43,190 nucleotides of DNA from Methanobacterium sp. GTDB lineage: Archaea > Methanobacteriota > Methanobacteria > Methanobacteriales > Methanobacteriaceae. A program made the position numbers and the translations under genes. How positions within the stretch are numbered: the first letter of the stretch is position 1; every line of letters starts with the position of its first letter. This document shows, piece by piece, positions 17,806 to 25,912 of the stretch. Location of the stretch: NCBI GenBank assembly GCA_015661405.1, contig JACWMK010000032.1:1-43190 (forward strand), given 5' to 3'. The notes beneath the pieces are model-generated. The model saw nothing but the letters and a program-made list of their open reading frames with translations, made no database searches and was not told where the DNA came from.

Positions 17806-17831
17806 TGATAAAGTTTAAATATGTTTTATCA
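17806..17831 (+). promoter_or_regulatory. Promoter and probable autoregulatory operator of the AbrB-like gene
   Basis: TGATAAA (17806-17812) and TTTATCA (17825-17831) form a perfect inverted repeat around the TATA-like box tttaaata (17814-17821). A protein bound here would block TBP, so autoregulation by the downstream AbrB-like protein is plausible. Confidence 0.5.
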
Positions 17832-17881
17832 TATAAACATGAAAAGATGAATAATATGAAATTGGTGAGGTTTTGATTTAA

Positions 17882-18100
17882 ATGACTGATAGTAAAGGTA
17901 AATGTTTTTATGGCTCTGTTAAGGTTGGTGAGCGGGGACAAATTGTTATTCCTAAAAAAGCTAGGGATGAATATGATATTAAACCGGGAGATAGTTTAGT
18001 AGTGTTTGGAGATAATAAGAAGGTAGTTAAGATTATGAAAGCAGATATGATGAGAGATTTTGCTCTTAAAGTATTGGAAGATTTAGATAAAGAGGATTAA
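17882..18100 (+). CDS. AbrB/MazE/SpoVT-family DNA-binding protein
   Basis: A 72-residue swapped-hairpin AbrB protein: YGSVKVGERGQIVIPKKARD, then YDIKPGDSLVVFGD, the full family signature, followed by a short acidic C-terminal helix. Such dimers bind DNA as transition-state regulators or as antitoxins. No toxin partner is next to it; instead a UspA gene starts 16 nt downstream, so it probably controls that stress gene. ATG 17882 has GGTGAGG about 13 nt upstream. Confidence 0.85.
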   Translation: MTDSKGKCFYGSVKVGERGQIVIPKKARDEYDIKPGDSLVVFGDNKKVVKIMKADMMRDFALKVLEDLDKED

Positions 18101-18116
18101 AAAGGATAAGTTATTT

Positions 18117-18581
18117 ATGTATAAGAAAATTTTATTACCCATTGATGGGTCTGAGAATTCTAAGCGAGCCGCTGAGCATGCTATAGATATTGCTGATAGT
18201 AGTAATGGTGATATTACGATTTTATTTGTTGTGGAGCCTTATTATCCTAGACTACCGGTTTTACCAATTGCCACTTTACCTACTCCTGATGAAAATTATT
18301 ATATTGAAGTGAGAGAGGAAGGAAAAAAGTTAATTAAAGACTTTGATAATGTGCTAAAAGAGAATCAGTGCAAAGGTAAATGTAAAAATGTTCATATTAA
18401 CTCGTTAATTAAGGAAGGTAAAGCTTATATTGAGATTCTTAGCACTATTGCGGAAGAAAAAGTTGATTTAGTGGTTATGGGAGCTTCTGGTAGACATAGT
18501 GCTCTGGATAGATTTACATTAGGTAGTGTAACAGAAAGAGTAATAAGAGAAGCCGGTGTCCCCATCATGGTGATACCATAA
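18117..18581 (+). CDS. Universal stress protein (UspA family)
   Basis: A 154-residue single-domain UspA protein. KKILLPIDGSENSKRAAEHA starts the fold, and VVMGASGRHSALDRFTLGSV carries the nucleotide loop (G-x2-G-x10-GS) found in ATP-binding members; VIREAGVPIMVIP is the final strand. A Cys-containing segment (NQCKGKCKNVH, about 82-92) could bind metal or form a disulfide and is less usual. ATG 18117 lies 16 nt after the AbrB-like gene, so they are co-transcribed. The role is presumably stress survival; the stimulus is unknown. Confidence 0.88.
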   Translation: MYKKILLPIDGSENSKRAAEHAIDIADSSNGDITILFVVEPYYPRLPVLPIATLPTPDENYYIEVREEGKKLIKDFDNVLKENQCKGKCKNVHINSLIKEGKAYIEILSTIAEEKVDLVVMGASGRHSALDRFTLGSVTERVIREAGVPIMVIP

Positions 18582-18700
18582 AAAAAATTTAAAATAATTA
18601 AATAATATATTCAGATTTTTTAGTTAAATTTAATAATTATTATAACATTTATAATAATGAATTTTTATTTAGTAATAATTTTTAATATGGTGAAAAAATA

Positions 18701-18763
18701 ATGAGTCAAAATAATTTCATAGTTAATAATGAAAAAATGGGTGGTGAATACTTTGGAGTATAA
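18701..18763 (+). CDS. Short upstream ORF overlapping the MFS gene start
   Basis: A 20-codon ORF (MSQNNFIVNNEKMGGEYFGV) has its own GGTGA at 18689-18693, 7 nt before ATG 18701. It ends at 18763, beyond the likely TTG start (18753) of the transporter. Ribosomes finishing it would be placed to reinitiate on the transporter. It may be a leader or coupling ORF. It could also be a relic of an older start of the transporter. Confidence 0.4.
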   Translation: MSQNNFIVNNEKMGGEYFGV

Positions 18764-20465
18764 ATGGACAGCTATGTCAAACGTTCTCATAGCCTCTTTA
18801 ATGGGAAGTATAAATATGAGTATAGTTATTATCGCTCTTCCCGCTCTCTTCAACGGTATTCATATTAATCCATTAAATTCATTCCAATATCTATTATGGA
18901 TATTAATGGGTTACGGATTAGTTACCGCTACATTACTGTTAAGTTTCGGACGGATTTCCGATATGTACGGAAGAGTAAAAATGTTCCGTTTAGGATTCAT
19001 GATATTTAGTTTTGCTTCAGTATTATTATTCTTAACACCATCCACAGGTGATGCAGGTGCATTAGAAATAATAATTTTCAGGATAATACAAGCAGTAGGC
19101 AGTGCACTTTTAATGGCGAATAGTGCAGCTATACTTACTGATGCTTTCCCATCTAATGAACGAGGAAAAGCATTAGGTATAAATATGGTAGCAGTAATGT
19201 CTGGAATGTTCTTAGGATTAATACTAGGAGGTATACTAGCAATATTTGATTGGAGGTACATATTCCTAGTCAGTGTACCATTCGGACTCATAGGAACCAT
19301 ATGGTCCTATTATAAACTAAAAGAACTATCCATCAAAGCTGAGAAAACTAAAATTGATATTTGGGGAAACCTTACATTCCTATTAGGCATCACCCTCCTA
19401 CTAGTAGGTGTAACCTATGGATTACTACCCTACGGCAGCAACGCCATGGGATGGAGCAACCCATGGGTTATAACCTCCATGATACTGGGATTAATCTCAC
19501 TGATTCTGTTCCTAATTATTGAAAACCGGGTTGAATCCCCTATGTTCCGGTTAGATTTATTTAAAAATAAAAGTTTTGCATACGCTAATATAGCAGGCTT
19601 ATTAGGTGCGTTAGGCCGTGGTGGTATGATGTTCATGCTCATATTACTATTACAGGGCATATGGCTACCATTACATGGTTACAGTTACAGTTCCACTCCA
19701 TTCTGGGCGGGAATTTATATGTTACCACTTACAGCCGGGATAATAATAATGGGACCCATTTCAGGTGTATTATCAGATAAGTATGGGCCACGCTGGATAG
19801 CCACCGGTGGAATGATTATTGTAACAATAGCATTCTTAGTGTTAGCGGCACTCCCATATAATTTCACTTTCATTGAATTTGCTTTAGCCTTATTCCTGAT
19901 GGGTATTGGGGGAGGAATGTTCGGTTCACCTAACAGTGCTTCCATAATGAATTCAGTACCACCAGAAGATAGGGGTGTAGCCTCGGGTATGATGTACACG
20001 ATAATGAACACTTCCTTTACAGCCAGTATGGCGATATTCTTCACCATAGTGATAATAGGAATAACTCAAAGATTCCCAGAAGCAATGACCACTTCACTGG
20101 CTAATATCGGTGCATCACAATTAGCCCCTATTCTAAGTAATCTCCCACCGACTGCAGCTTTATTTTCCGCATTCCTAGGATCTAATCCGGTTAATGCGGT
20201 ATTATCTGCTTTACCTGCACCACTGGTAGCTATGATACCACATTCAACATTTAACACTTTAACCGGTACTACATGGTTCCCCGATACCCTTGCAAACGCG
20301 TTTTTACCATCATTAAAAACGTCATTTTATATAGGGGCATTATTATCAGCAATAGCCGCATTACTATCAGCTCTTCGAGGAGCAAAATATGTACATGGAG
20401 ATGAAATACTTAAAACAGATTCAAGTAACGGTTTAAAACCAAAAGAATTTGATATAGAAGAATAA
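18753..20465 (+). CDS. MFS transporter, DHA2-type (14 membrane segments)
   Basis: A 570-residue major facilitator protein. Start is taken as TTG 18753 with GGTGA at 18743-18747; ATG 18729 in the same frame has no ribosome site. The loop 2-3 motif is FGRISDMYGRVKMFRLGF, a second copy appears as GVLSDKYGPRW after segment 8, and ANSAAILTDAFPSNERGKAL fits motif C/D of drug:H+ antiporters. About 14 hydrophobic segments can be counted, with an extracytoplasmic loop before the last segment. Such proteins export drugs or metabolites. No regulator is adjacent; the next gene is a nitroreductase with its own site. Confidence 0.88.
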   Translation: MEYKWTAMSNVLIASLMGSINMSIVIIALPALFNGIHINPLNSFQYLLWILMGYGLVTATLLLSFGRISDMYGRVKMFRLGFMIFSFASVLLFLTPSTGDAGALEIIIFRIIQAVGSALLMANSAAILTDAFPSNERGKALGINMVAVMSGMFLGLILGGILAIFDWRYIFLVSVPFGLIGTIWSYYKLKELSIKAEKTKIDIWGNLTFLLGITLLLVGVTYGLLPYGSNAMGWSNPWVITSMILGLISLILFLIIENRVESPMFRLDLFKNKSFAYANIAGLLGALGRGGMMFMLILLLQGIWLPLHGYSYSSTPFWAGIYMLPLTAGIIIMGPISGVLSDKYGPRWIATGGMIIVTIAFLVLAALPYNFTFIEFALALFLMGIGGGMFGSPNSASIMNSVPPEDRGVASGMMYTIMNTSFTASMAIFFTIVIIGITQRFPEAMTTSLANIGASQLAPILSNLPPTAALFSAFLGSNPVNAVLSALPAPLVAMIPHSTFNTLTGTTWFPDTLANAFLPSLKTSFYIGALLSAIAALLSALRGAKYVHGDEILKTDSSNGLKPKEFDIEE

Positions 20466-20653
20466 AATTTAGTAAAATAAAAATGTATGAAGGATAATCC
20501 ATTGACGATTTAATTTCCAGTTCATATCTGGAGAAAAAATTTTTAGATGCATTATCATTTCAATCCATAAAAATTTATTCAGAAATAAAATTGGCGGGTT
20601 TTAGTTAGAATATTTACAATTTATTTGAATAAAAACTGGTGGGATAAAAAAAA

Positions 20654-21205
20654 ATGAATCAAACCATGGAAATCATAAAGAATAGAAGGAGCGTAAGGCA
20701 GTATCTTCATGAGCAGATTAAAGATGATGAACTTCAAAACATTCTTGAAGCAGCTATATATGCGCCAACAGCGCATAATGACCAGCCATGGCACTTTGCT
20801 ATAATTCAGAATAAGGATCTGATAAATGAGATCAACGATACTGCCAAAACGGTAATGAGGGAAAGTGAGATAGAATGGATCTCACAAGTAGGTTCAAAGG
20901 AAGACTTCCACATCTTTTACGGTGCACCCACTGCAGTGATAGTATCTGGTAAAAAAGACTCCACTAATCCCTTGGTTGACTGTGCAGCTGCAGTGGAGAA
21001 CATGTTGATTGCAGCGGAAAGCATGGATATTGCCTCATGCTGGATTGGCTTTGCCAGATTTTCCTTTACTAAACCTGAAAACCTAAAAAAATTCGAGATT
21101 CCAGAAGACTATGAAGTTTACTTCGGTGTAGCATTAGGTTACAAAGTCAAAGAAAATCCAAAAGCACCAGAAAGAAACCAGAATGTTTACAATTACTTCA
21201 AATAA
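20654..21205 (+). CDS. Nitroreductase-family flavoprotein
   Basis: A 183-residue protein of the FMN-dependent nitroreductase fold. IIKNRRSVRQYLHEQIKDDE binds the FMN phosphate through the RRSVR motif, APTAHNDQPWHFAII is the second conserved stretch, and AAESMDIASCWIGFARF followed by PEDYEVYFGVALGYK completes the fold. Substrate is unknown (nitro compounds, quinones or flavins). ATG 20654 has a weak GGTGGGAT upstream. It stands alone between the MFS gene and fumarase, with AT-rich gaps on both sides. It may contribute to redox stress defence, like the hcp block upstream. Confidence 0.88.
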   Translation: MNQTMEIIKNRRSVRQYLHEQIKDDELQNILEAAIYAPTAHNDQPWHFAIIQNKDLINEINDTAKTVMRESEIEWISQVGSKEDFHIFYGAPTAVIVSGKKDSTNPLVDCAAAVENMLIAAESMDIASCWIGFARFSFTKPENLKKFEIPEDYEVYFGVALGYKVKENPKAPERNQNVYNYFK

Positions 21206-21394
21206 AAAAAAATACCTTAATCTATTACTTATTTTAAATTCACTTTTTTTTTTAAATGACGCATTTTTTTTTGTTTACAACATTTCTTTTTAATTAAAAT
21301 AGCTAAATTTATTTCTAAGATATTCATCATATTAAAATTAGACAAAGTTTAGTTTTACATTAAAAAATTTTTCTATTAAGAGGTGTTATTGATA

Positions 21395-22786
21395 ATGATG
21401 GATGATTTTCGTATAGAAACAGATAGTATGGGTGAAATCCAAGTACCAAAAGATAAATTATGGGGAGCTCAAACACAGCGTTCATTAGAATATTTCAGCA
21501 TTGGTGATGAATTAATCCCTAAGGAGATGATTGAATCATATGCAATTTTAAAAAAAGCAGCTGCCACTATCAACTACATTGATGGAAAACTAGAAATTGA
21601 ACAACAAGAATTAATAGTGCAGGTTTGTGAAGAAATTTTAAATGGAATGCATAATAATCAGTTCCCCTTGTATGTGTGGATGACTGGAAGTGGCACCCAA
21701 TTCAATATGAATATTAATGAAGTCATTTCTAATCGCTGCTGTCAGTTGACGGGTAATCCATTAGGTAGTAAAACTCCAGTGCATCCTAATGACCATGTAA
21801 ATATGTCTCAATCCTCTAATGACAATTTTCCATCAGCTATGTATATAGCCGCTGCAAAAGGTGTAGAAGAACAATTAAAACCATCCATTAAAAGTTTAAG
21901 TGGTTCCTTGAAGACTAAATCAGAAGAATGGAAGGATATAGTTAAAATTGGTAGGACACATATGCAGGATGCAACTCCAATAACCTTAGGACAGGAATTT
22001 TCAGGTTACGTGGGAATGTTAGATGATAATTTAGAACGATTAAATGATGCTTTAAAGGATGTATATTGTTTATCGTTGGGTGGTACAGCAGTTGGAACTG
22101 GAATTAATACTGCACCGGGATTTGATAGGGAAGTAGCTAAAGAAATAGCTAATCAAACAGGTTTACCATTTATAACTGCACCTAACAAATTCACAGTTCA
22201 AGGAGCTCATGATGCATTAGTTATGCTTAGTGGCACATTAAAAACATTAGCCACTTCTCTGTTTAAAATCGCTAATGATATTCGTATCTTGAGTTGCGGT
22301 CCTCGCTGTGGTATCCATGAACTTGATATCCCAGAAAATGAACCCGGTTCATCTATCATGCCTGGGAAAGTTAATCCTACTCAATGTGAAGCATTAACCA
22401 TGATTACCTTGCAGGTGATTGCTAATGACTTGGCAGTTACCATGGGTGGTGGTGGAGGATATTTAGAGATGAATGTTTATAAACCATTAATAATCCATAA
22501 TATAATGCAATCAATCCGTATATTAACTGATGGATGCCATAACTTCAATTTATTCCTAGTTAAAGATACCAGGCCTAACATGAAGCAAATTAACAATTTT
22601 TTAGAGCAATCATTAATGTTGGTAACTGCGCTTAGTCCTATTATAGGTTATGATAAATCAGCTGAAGTAGCACATTACGCCCTTGAACATGATTTAACAC
22701 TTAAAGAGGCTGCATTGGAATTAGAGTATATTTCAGAAGAAGAATTTGACAAAGTAATGGATCCCCGGAAGATGACTCATCCTTAA
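21395..22786 (+). CDS. fumC: Fumarate hydratase, class II
   Basis: Catalyses fumarate to malate interconversion. The protein of about 463 residues begins at ATG 21395 (GAGGTG at 21380-21385 as ribosome site). Motifs separate it from aspartase: TGSGTQFNMNINEVISNR, HPNDHVNMSQSSNDNFPSAM with the class II His (aspartase has Asp-Asp), GRTHMQDATPITLGQEF, and GSSIMPGKVNPTQCEALT with the catalytic Ser loop. It needs no Fe-S cluster. Many Methanobacteriales use the two-subunit class I enzyme in their reductive partial TCA branch, so a class II gene here may be a replacement or an addition. Monocistronic. Confidence 0.88.
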   Translation: MMDDFRIETDSMGEIQVPKDKLWGAQTQRSLEYFSIGDELIPKEMIESYAILKKAAATINYIDGKLEIEQQELIVQVCEEILNGMHNNQFPLYVWMTGSGTQFNMNINEVISNRCCQLTGNPLGSKTPVHPNDHVNMSQSSNDNFPSAMYIAAAKGVEEQLKPSIKSLSGSLKTKSEEWKDIVKIGRTHMQDATPITLGQEFSGYVGMLDDNLERLNDALKDVYCLSLGGTAVGTGINTAPGFDREVAKEIANQTGLPFITAPNKFTVQGAHDALVMLSGTLKTLATSLFKIANDIRILSCGPRCGIHELDIPENEPGSSIMPGKVNPTQCEALTMITLQVIANDLAVTMGGGGGYLEMNVYKPLIIHNIMQSIRILTDGCHNFNLFLVKDTRPNMKQINNFLEQSLMLVTALSPIIGYDKSAEVAHYALEHDLTLKEAALELEYISEEEFDKVMDPRKMTHP

Positions 22787-22878
22787 ACATATTTTTTTTT
22801 ATGTTAAAATAAAACTTGAAATAAATAGATTTTCTTATAATTATAATTTTTTTTATATATTCATTAATCTAAAAAATT

Positions 22879-23304
22879 TTATAATTTTTTTAGTTTCGTT
22901 GGATACGATAATTTATAATCAATTTTCTTGTCAATTTTATTATATCCTTTAACATAAGCTTTCACTCGTGCATCAAACTGAATAATATCCCCATTTCTCA
23001 TATGTAACTTCTGAAAACCTTTAGTTAAATTAAACCAAAGATGATCAGTTATAACTTCACCCTCTTTATTTTTAATATCTTTTAATAAAACGGTTCTTTG
23101 ACCAAACCATCCATTTTTACTACCTAAACGTTCAAAAATACCTATAAAAGTATCTCTAACCTCACCATTAGTACCTAATTCCTTCCGAGCAATACTACCT
23201 GAATCACACTTATAGGTAACTCCTCTTTTTGTAGCTTTCACTAACTTCTTTTTTGTAGTCATCTTATTCAGGTGATTAAGGCGTTGCCCATAGTTGTTAT
23301 GCAA
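22879..23304 (-). CDS. Hypothetical protein, possible OB-fold nucleic-acid binder
   Basis: A basic 141-residue protein. After a Lys-rich start (MTTKKKLVKATKRG) come RDTFIGIFERLGSKNGWFGQ, RTVLLKDIKNKEGEVITDHL and GDIIQFDARVKAYVKGY, an all-beta pattern like an OB barrel. Similar proteins occur in mobile-element and Firmicutes contexts, from memory of the family style. The start could be ATG 23304 or ATG 23262; neither has a good ribosome site. Function unknown. It is convergent with fumC. Confidence 0.55.
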   Translation of the reverse strand: MHNNYGQRLNHLNKMTTKKKLVKATKRGVTYKCDSGSIARKELGTNGEVRDTFIGIFERLGSKNGWFGQRTVLLKDIKNKEGEVITDHLWFNLTKGFQKLHMRNGDIIQFDARVKAYVKGYNKIDKKIDYKLSYPTKLKKL

Positions 23305-23424
23305 TTATTTCATTGGGGATTATAAAAAAAAATAGAATATTATAAAGTAATTGTTAATTTAAGAATTATATTTATTTATTTTAAATATAGAAAGCATTTT
23401 AGGATATTTTATCATTTTTATGTT

Positions 23425-23837
23425 TCAACCAGATTTTTCTATAGATTTCACTATATTCTGGTAATCTTCCGATTTATCTGGTTTATTTATTAATAAATTA
23501 GGGCAGTTTTGTATTTCAAGTTCCTCCTCTTTTTCCTCTAATGAGGTTAAAATAACGGTAGGTATACATTTTATATTCTCTGCCTTGGCAATGTTAGCTA
23601 AAACCTCTGTTAAAACTCCTACTCCCATCTTTTTACGATAACTATGAATATCAAATATTATTAGATCTGGCCGGGTACTTTACTATACTCACCATATTGG
23701 AATATCATTTTCAATGCTTGATCTGCATTGCCTGCGAAACGGATATGATTAGAAAGCTTAGATTCATTAAACACTTTAAATAACTTCTTCAAATTCCCAG
23801 GGTTTCGTTCAATAAAAAGTAATTCAACTGGGATCAA
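23425..23837 (-). pseudogene. Response-regulator receiver-domain protein, frameshifted
   Basis: Two frames join into a single CheY-like receiver. From TTG 23837 comes PVELLFIERNPGNLKKLFKV with the acidic pocket, then FAGNADQALKMIFQYGEY. After a shift near 23675-23685 the next frame gives PDLIIFDIHSYRKKMGVGV (phospho-acceptor Asp), CIPTVILTSLEEKEEE (Thr/Ser) and NLLINKPDKSEDYQNIV (Lys), ending at 23425. All receiver residues survive, so the break is recent or a sequence error. There is no output domain; such stand-alone receivers are common in Methanobacterium. Confidence 0.7.
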
Positions 23838-24079
23838 TCATATTTTTCATGAGGTTCACAATCCATTTAAATATTGAGAGAATAAAATTCAATTAAAATT
23901 TGATTCTGATATATCTTTTTTAAATATTATTAATTTTACTAAAATAAATTTTTTAATCTAAACATTAAAACTCCTAACCCGGATGAGCTAATTTATTCCA
24001 TGATTCATATAAAAAAAAGTAGATTTAGTGAAATTAATTTGAAATTATACTTGATTTAAAATAAAAAACTTATTCATGT

Positions 24080-24421
24080 TTATATGAGCTTAAGGAGACT
24101 CATAAATGCAATGCTGCCGAATAAATTGCATATGCTGGCATCATTTTCAAGTTTAAGGGATAGAAAATCTATTGGATTTTTAAAATTCGGAGATATCTGA
24201 TAATAAACCTTATGTCCAGACTTTTGCTCTAATACTAAATTATAATTACTTAAATAATCCATAATTCGTAAAATATTTGACTTGGAAATTAAAAGCGTCA
24301 AAGATAATTCTGTGAGGCCCCAGTAAAGATTAGGTCTAAAAATCAATAACTTCAATATTCTTATAACATTTTTTTGTGTGGTAATATTCTCTAAATTAAA
24401 TTGTTCCAATTGTAGTACCAT
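24080..24421 (-). CDS. Winged-helix transcriptional regulator-like protein
   Basis: A 113-residue protein with a single winged helix: TTQKNVIRILKLLIFRPNLY, LTELSLTLLISKSNILRIMD (recognition helix) and a wing YNLVLEQKSGHKVYYQISP, followed by a short C-terminal helix. It resembles ArsR/MarR-type regulators. ATG 24421 is chosen because a minus-strand TATA (tatata at 24450-24445) lies about 26 nt upstream, which fits a leaderless mRNA; an upstream GTG at 24463 would lie before the transcription start. The target is unknown. Confidence 0.6.
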   Translation of the reverse strand: MVLQLEQFNLENITTQKNVIRILKLLIFRPNLYWGLTELSLTLLISKSNILRIMDYLSNYNLVLEQKSGHKVYYQISPNFKNPIDFLSLKLENDASICNLFGSIAFMSLLKLI

Positions 24422-24761
24422 AATTCTAATTTGGTATAACGAACTATATAATTTTATTGGCACAAAATTAAATTTTATTTTATTTAAGCGTATTATCTAT
24501 AACGAATATACTGAGTTCATGTAATGCTTATTTAATGTATTTGTTGATTTGTAAATTCGCTTAAAGTTCATTTAAAGACTGTTAATATAATTTTAACCTC
24601 CATTAACTTGTTTTTAATAATGAATAGAAAATTTTATTTAATTATAAAATCTAAAAGTTATATAAGATGAAATGTATTAATCAAAAAGAAAAAAATAATA
24701 TTACAATAAATTCAATTATAAAACGAATATTAAAAAAAACCATTGATGGAATTTAATTAAA
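24422..24761. other. AT-rich intergenic region
   Basis: About 340 nt between divergent genes. It holds the winged-helix promoter and an 8-bp inverted repeat, TTTAAGCG (24483-24490) and CGCTTAAA (24558-24565), of unknown meaning. No gene was seen. Confidence 0.4.
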
Positions 24762-25238
24762 ATGCAATTTGATTATACATTAATCCTAATATTATTGAGT
24801 TTATCAACATTAACAGTAATTTTCATAATTAAATTAATTTATAGGCATAATCCCCACTATGATGATCAATATGGGAAAGAAATAGTTCTATTCCATAGTA
24901 CAGAAAGATATAAAAAAAGAGTGTGGAGATTTAATCTCATTGAAAAATTAAAAAATCAGAAAATTAAAGGAAAAATTATCGGTGAATTAGAACTCAAAGT
25001 AATAGTAGGAGAATTCAGTGAAGGCACACAAGAGATAGTTAAACATGCAGCAAATCATAAATTTAATTCAATAACAATAATCAGCGGTCCTAAAGTATTC
25101 TGTGAGGATAGAATGGAAATTTATACTCTACTGGATAAATATAAAAGTGTGGAATACTTGATCCTACCTAAAAGACCACTAAAACATTTTATGATTTTCA
25201 ATAAAACTCATTTATTCATTGAAAAACCGCACATTTAA
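24762..25238 (+). CDS. Membrane-anchored hypothetical protein with frameshifted C-terminus
   Basis: A 158-residue protein with one N-terminal membrane segment (YTLILILLSLSTLTVIFIIK) followed by a soluble domain of alternating strands and helices (KGKIIGELELKVIVGEFSEG, ITIISGPKVFC, VEYLILPKRPLKHFMIFNKT, LFIEKPH). The ordering resembles the PLD-like/TrmB C-terminal fold, but no HKD motif is seen. After the stop at 25238 the +1 frame continues RTFNEMLEYAHPLTKYEVMK and ends at 25308, a plausible lost C-terminus. The gene may therefore be shortened by an indel near 25230. Function unknown; a small membrane-protein gene follows closely. Confidence 0.5.
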   Translation: MQFDYTLILILLSLSTLTVIFIIKLIYRHNPHYDDQYGKEIVLFHSTERYKKRVWRFNLIEKLKNQKIKGKIIGELELKVIVGEFSEGTQEIVKHAANHKFNSITIISGPKVFCEDRMEIYTLLDKYKSVEYLILPKRPLKHFMIFNKTHLFIEKPHI

Positions 25239-25329
25239 TGAAATGCTGGAATACGCTCACCCCTTAACTAAATATGAAGTAATGAAACAAGAATGTTACA
25301 TTAACTAAAAAAAAATATATTATAAAAAA

Positions 25330-25722
25330 ATGGATATTACAGCTTTAATACCAGAATTCCTAGTTCTAAGCTTAGCCGGATCATCCTTATCCATAGCAGC
25401 TTATTCATCATTCAAGGATAGAAGCGATGACCAAAAATTATTATTAATCATAGCCACCCTATTTAGCTTTGCATTCTTAGTAATATTCATTCTATCAGCC
25501 GCCACATTAAATAATTTAACATTCAACCAATTTATTTTAACTCTATTATTCTATGCCTTAATATTCATGGCTATATTATCAATTATAGGATTCATCATTC
25601 AAAGATTAAGAATTGATCAAAAATATAAAGATGATGAATTAGAATCAGCCATAGATATAATAGAATCCAGCATGGACGGTTTAGATAGCTCAATAACACT
25701 ATTTGAAACAAAAGAAAAATGA
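25330..25722 (+). CDS. Small membrane protein, hypothetical
   Basis: A 130-residue protein with three hydrophobic stretches (about 8-26, 38-60, 68-90) and a charged C-terminal helix (QRLRIDQKYKDDELESAIDI and onward) likely in the cytoplasm. ATG 25330 has no clear ribosome site. It lies 91 nt after the frameshifted membrane-anchored gene (21 nt after its out-of-frame tail), so the two may form a unit. I do not recognise the family. Confidence 0.55.
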   Translation: MDITALIPEFLVLSLAGSSLSIAAYSSFKDRSDDQKLLLIIATLFSFAFLVIFILSAATLNNLTFNQFILTLLFYALIFMAILSIIGFIIQRLRIDQKYKDDELESAIDIIESSMDGLDSSITLFETKEK

Positions 25723-25912
25723 GATAAAAATTTTACTAAAAATAACTCTGGTTCCATATTTTTACGGCTTTTCTAACTAATACGGTGCACAAAATAATTA
25801 TATCAAAATATGTGTATTTCAATGTAAAATTAAAAATAACTAATTTAGAACTTTTATTTAAATAAAAAAAATTTTATCCATTCAGATCGTTTTATTAAAA
25901 AATACGACAGGG

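Noticed and set aside
18911..20257. Several open frames on the minus strand inside the MFS gene
   Set aside because: They mirror the codon pattern of the plus-strand membrane protein, have no ribosome sites and no family features.
21395..22786. Aspartate ammonia-lyase as identity of the fumarase gene
   Set aside because: The HPNDHVN motif has the class II fumarase His, and the mobile-loop region reads NPTQCEA as in FumC.
24483..24565. TTTAAGCG...CGCTTAAA inverted repeat as an insertion-sequence end
   Set aside because: Only 8 bp per arm, about 70 nt apart, with no transposase or target duplication.
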